DNA of 7,341 nt from Bacillota bacterium (GTDB taxonomy: Bacteria; Bacillota; Clostridia; Peptostreptococcales; Anaerovoracaceae): assembly GCA_017621195.1 (NCBI GenBank), contig JAGATO010000177.1, forward strand, positions 1 through 7,341, read 5' to 3'. The first letter of the stretch is position 1. Each line of letters begins with the position of its first letter. Positions 5,110 through 7,341 of this stretch are shown piece after piece. The position numbers were made by a program, and so were the translations under genes. Under the pieces are notes generated by a model that worked only from the letters and a program-made list of their open reading frames with translations, did not search any database and was not told where the DNA came from.

Positions 5110-7023
5110 ATGTATTTTAGAACGACAGCTGAGCATGAAGAATTCAGAATGAAGGTCCGTGAATTTGCAGAAAAGGAAATCAAACCTTATGCGTTCCTGT
5201 GCGACAAAGAAAACAAATTCCCTTCGGAAGCCGTCAAGAAAATGGGAGAAAACGGCTGGATGGGAATTCCCTTCCCTAAGGAATACGGCGGCGCCGGAAT
5301 GGACGCTATGAGTTATGCTATCGCCGTGGAAGAACTGTCCCGTGTTGACGGTGGTGCCGGTGTCATTTTATCGGCTCACGTTTCGCTGGGTTCCTGGCCT
5401 ATCTTCGCCTTCGGTACGGAAGAACAGAAGAAGAAGTACCTGGTTCCCCTGGCCAAGGGTGAAAAGATCGGTGCCTTCGGTCTGACGGAACCCAACGCAG
5501 GATCCGACGCAGGAAGAACGGAGACTACCGCTGTTCTCCAGGGTGACCACTACCTCCTCAATGGAGAAAAGATCTTCATCACCAACGGCGGTGAAGCCGA
5601 TACATACGTCGTATTTGCCGTGACGACTCCCGGCATCGGAACGAAGGGTATCAGCGCGTTCATCGTGGAAAAGGGCTGGGAAGGCTTTGAGTTCGGAGAC
5701 CATTACGATAAGATGGGCATCCGTTCCTCCGCTACGGTACAGCTTCTGTTCAATGATGTGAAGGTTCCCAAGGAAAACCTGTTAGGAAAAGAAGGACAGG
5801 GCTTCAAGATTGCTATGGCTACGCTGGATGGTGGTCGTATCGGTATCGCTTCCCAGGCGCTGGGCATCGCTCAGGGTGCTTTTGAAAGTGCTGTTGCCTA
5901 TGCCAAGGAACGTGTTCAGTTCGACAAACCCATCGCTTTCCAGCAGTCCATCTCCTTTAAGATTGCCGATATGGCAACTAAGCTGCGCTGTGCACGTCTT
6001 CTGGTCTACAGTGCTGCCGATCTGAAGGAGGCTCACGAGCCTTACGGCATGGAATCCGCCATGGCCAAGCAGTACGCTTCCGACATCGCTCTGGAAGTCA
6101 TCAACGATGCGCTGCAGATCTTCGGCGGTACCGGTTACCTGAAGGGTATGGATGTCGAGCGCATGTATCGCGACGCCAAGATCACTACGATCTACGAAGG
6201 TACCAATGAAATTCAGAGAGTGGTCATCGCCTCTCACATTTTGGGTAAAGAACCCAAGGCTCCTGCGGTTCCCGTAGCGCAGACTGCCAGTGCCGCCGTT
6301 ACCGGTCCTCGCAAGAAGATCATCCTGAAGCAGGGAACGGCACAGGAGAAGGTAGATGCGCTGGTAGAACACCTGAAAAAGGATGGATATGATTTTACCG
6401 TTGGAATTCCCATCGATACGCCCATTCACGAGGCAGAACGCGTTGTCAGCGCAGGTCAGGGTATCGGTGCGAAGGAGAATATGGCGCTGATCGAAGAACT
6501 GGCCCGTCAGGCTGGAGCAGCCATTGGTTCGTCCCGCCCTGTAGCCGAATCCCTCCAGTACGTTCCCATCGACCGTTATGTAGGTATGTCCGGTCAGAAG
6601 TTCAACGGTAACTTATACATCGCCTGCGGTATTTCCGGTGCCATTCAGCATCTGAAGGGTATCATCAATGCCGGAACCATCGTTGCGATCAACAAGAATG
6701 CCAATGCACCCATCTTCAAGAATTGCGATTACGGAATCGTCGGCGATCTGATGGAAATCCTGCCTCTGCTGTCGGCTGCCCTGGATACCGGGGAACCCAA
6801 AAAGCCGGCACCGCCCATGGAAAAGGTGAAGAGACCGACACCCAAGAAGGAAAAGCCCAGCTATAATCTCCACGTTTGCGGTGGCTGTGGCTATGAATAC
6901 GATCCTTCCAAGGGTGATCCGGCCAACGACATTCCGCCGGGAACGCTGTTTGAGAATCTGCCGGAGGATTGGGTCTGCCCGTGGTGTGCTGCTTCCAAAA
7001 AAGAATTTATTGAAGTGAAATAA
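5110..7023 (+). CDS. Acyl-CoA dehydrogenase - EtfA FAD domain - rubredoxin fusion
   Basis: This 637-residue cytoplasmic redox protein has three modules. Residues 1-380 are a full short-chain-type acyl-CoA dehydrogenase, with the flavin/substrate motifs GAFGLTEPNAGSD (121-133) and FITNGG (156-161), ERVQFDKPIAFQQ (267-279), QIFGGTGY (336-343) and catalytic base E363 in IYEGT. After an Ala/Pro linker (381-400), residues about 402-557 match the FAD-binding C-terminal domain of electron-transfer flavoprotein alpha: RVVSAGQGI (444-452), GISGAIQH (507-514), NKNANAPIF (528-536), YGIVGDL (541-547). A Pro/Lys linker (559-585) leads to a rubredoxin (about 586-637) with all four iron ligands C590, C593, C623 and C626. 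The EtfA N-terminal domain is missing. AAGGAGGA (5097-5104) sets the ATG. Codons such as GGT and CGT suggest high expression. The likely route is acyl-CoA to FAD to FAD to Fe(Cys)4, then to the flavodiiron protein encoded next. The acyl chain and direction are inferred. Confidence 0.95.
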   Translation: MYFRTTAEHEEFRMKVREFAEKEIKPYAFLCDKENKFPSEAVKKMGENGWMGIPFPKEYGGAGMDAMSYAIAVEELSRVDGGAGVILSAHVSLGSWPIFAFGTEEQKKKYLVPLAKGEKIGAFGLTEPNAGSDAGRTETTAVLQGDHYLLNGEKIFITNGGEADTYVVFAVTTPGIGTKGISAFIVEKGWEGFEFGDHYDKMGIRSSATVQLLFNDVKVPKENLLGKEGQGFKIAMATLDGGRIGIASQALGIAQGAFESAVAYAKERVQFDKPIAFQQSISFKIADMATKLRCARLLVYSAADLKEAHEPYGMESAMAKQYASDIALEVINDALQIFGGTGYLKGMDVERMYRDAKITTIYEGTNEIQRVVIASHILGKEPKAPAVPVAQTASAAVTGPRKKIILKQGTAQEKVDALVEHLKKDGYDFTVGIPIDTPIHEAERVVSAGQGIGAKENMALIEELARQAGAAIGSSRPVAESLQYVPIDRYVGMSGQKFNGNLYIACGISGAIQHLKGIINAGTIVAINKNANAPIFKNCDYGIVGDLMEILPLLSAALDTGEPKKPAPPMEKVKRPTPKKEKPSYNLHVCGGCGYEYDPSKGDPANDIPPGTLFENLPEDWVCPWCAASKKEFIEVK

Positions 7024-7038
7024 GACAGACTGTATACT
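7010..7038 (+). promoter_or_regulatory. Promoter of the flavodiiron gene, overlapping the fusion gene's stop
   Basis: TTGAAG (7010-7015), a 17-base spacer and TATACT (7033-7038) make a good sigma-A-type promoter. The -35 lies inside the last codons of the upstream gene, whose stop is 7021-7023. The start would be near 7045. No terminator separates the genes, so the flavodiiron gene probably has both read-through and its own promoter. Confidence 0.6.
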
Positions 7039-7048
7039 GTATACGGTC
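7028..7048. repeat. Palindromic candidate operator over the flavodiiron gene -10
   Basis: The core is GTATAC-T-GTATAC (7032-7044). Flanking GAC (7028-7030) and GTC (7046-7048) continue the symmetry, with one mismatched pair at 7031/7045. This gives nine of ten paired positions around a centre at 7038. It covers the -10 and runs past the predicted start. There is no T-run after it and no room for a loop, so a terminator is unlikely and a repressor site fits better. The regulator is unknown. Confidence 0.55.
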
Positions 7049-7083
7049 GATATCATAAAACAATAGTCGTAAGGAGGATTACG

Positions 7084-7341
7084 ATGCATTACGTAAGGAA
7101 AGTAACAAACGATATCTACTGGGTGGGAGCCAACGATCACCGGCTGGCCCTGTTTGAGAATATTCATCCGATCCCCAAGGGAACGTCCTACAATTCCTAC
7201 CTGTTGATGGATGAGCAGACGGTTTTGATGGATGGCATCGACTGGGCATCCTGCCGTCAGCTTCTGGAGAATATCGAATTCGTTCTTCAGGGAAAGCCGT
7301 TGGACGTTTTGATCGTCAATCACATGGAGCCGGACCACGGC
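7084..7341 (+). CDS. Flavodiiron protein (FprA-type O2/NO reductase), N-terminal part
   Basis: The first 86 residues are present and the gene runs off the window; the family is usually about 400 residues. The fragment is the start of the metallo-beta-lactamase-like diiron domain: DIYWVGANDHRLALFENI (10-27), PKGTSYNSYLL (31-41), then VNHMEPDHG (78-86). In that last segment H80, E82 and D84 of the H-x-E-x-D motif are iron ligands and H85 follows. The usual C-terminal flavodoxin (FMN) domain would lie downstream. These enzymes reduce O2 to water, or NO to N2O, in the cytoplasm of anaerobes and normally take electrons from rubredoxin. AAGGAGG (7071-7077) six bases before the ATG gives strong initiation. 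It lies 60 bases after a gene that ends in a rubredoxin domain, so that fusion is the obvious donor. Whether it prefers O2 or NO cannot be decided here. Confidence 0.93.
   Translation, partial: MHYVRKVTNDIYWVGANDHRLALFENIHPIPKGTSYNSYLLMDEQTVLMDGIDWASCRQLLENIEFVLQGKPLDVLIVNHMEPDHG

Noticed and set aside
7028..7048. Reading the GTATAC repeat as a transcription terminator for the fusion gene.
   Set aside because: The palindrome leaves almost no loop, is AT-rich in the core and has no T-run after it; it overlaps a good -10 instead.
6613..7338. A 241-codon minus-strand open frame spanning the end of the fusion gene and the flavodiiron start.
   Set aside because: It crosses the well-supported rubredoxin, intergenic and flavodiiron sequences and has no domain of its own.

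Overview
This window looks like chromosome from an obligately anaerobic, fermentative member of the Bacillota (Clostridia- or Negativicutes-like). The reasons are strong AGGAGG-type ribosome sites, GC-ending codons at roughly half GC, a butyryl-CoA-dehydrogenase-like enzyme joined to rubredoxin, and a flavodiiron protein. The exact lineage cannot be read from the sequence. All seven genes are on the + strand and coding density is high. There are no RNA genes, IS elements or CRISPR arrays, and no gene-free stretch longer than about 140 bases.

Layout: (1) 1-278 is the 3' end of a glycogen branching enzyme gene (glgB, GH13_8 type), closed by a hairpin terminator. (2) 417-3208 is a three-gene operon: an esterase of the Fes/YbbA-like alpha/beta-hydrolase family, a second alpha/beta hydrolase of another subfamily, and a stand-alone ATP-grasp ligase. 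It has its own promoter, which carries two inverted repeats, and ends in a strong terminator. Its product is unknown; one ligase with two hydrolases suggests making and cleaving or releasing an amide- or ester-linked small molecule. (3) 3361-5001 encodes a polytopic GT-C (GT39/PMT-like) membrane glycosyltransferase. Its last 32 residues look like the result of a one-base frameshift. (4) 5110-7023 encodes a 637-residue three-part redox protein: a complete acyl-CoA dehydrogenase, the FAD-binding C-terminal domain of electron-transfer flavoprotein alpha, and a rubredoxin. (5) 7084 to the window edge is the start of a flavodiiron protein (FprA-type O2/NO reductase).

The last two genes are the most interesting part. 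Rubredoxin is the usual electron donor to flavodiiron proteins, so the fusion plus its neighbour form a plausible complete wire from acyl-CoA through FAD, FAD and Fe(Cys)4 to a diiron O2 reductase. No NAD(P)H step and no EtfB subunit is encoded in the window. Both genes have a recognisable promoter with a palindrome over the -10/start region. The palindrome ahead of the flavodiiron gene, 9 of 10 base pairs matched around a centre at 7038, is a good candidate operator.
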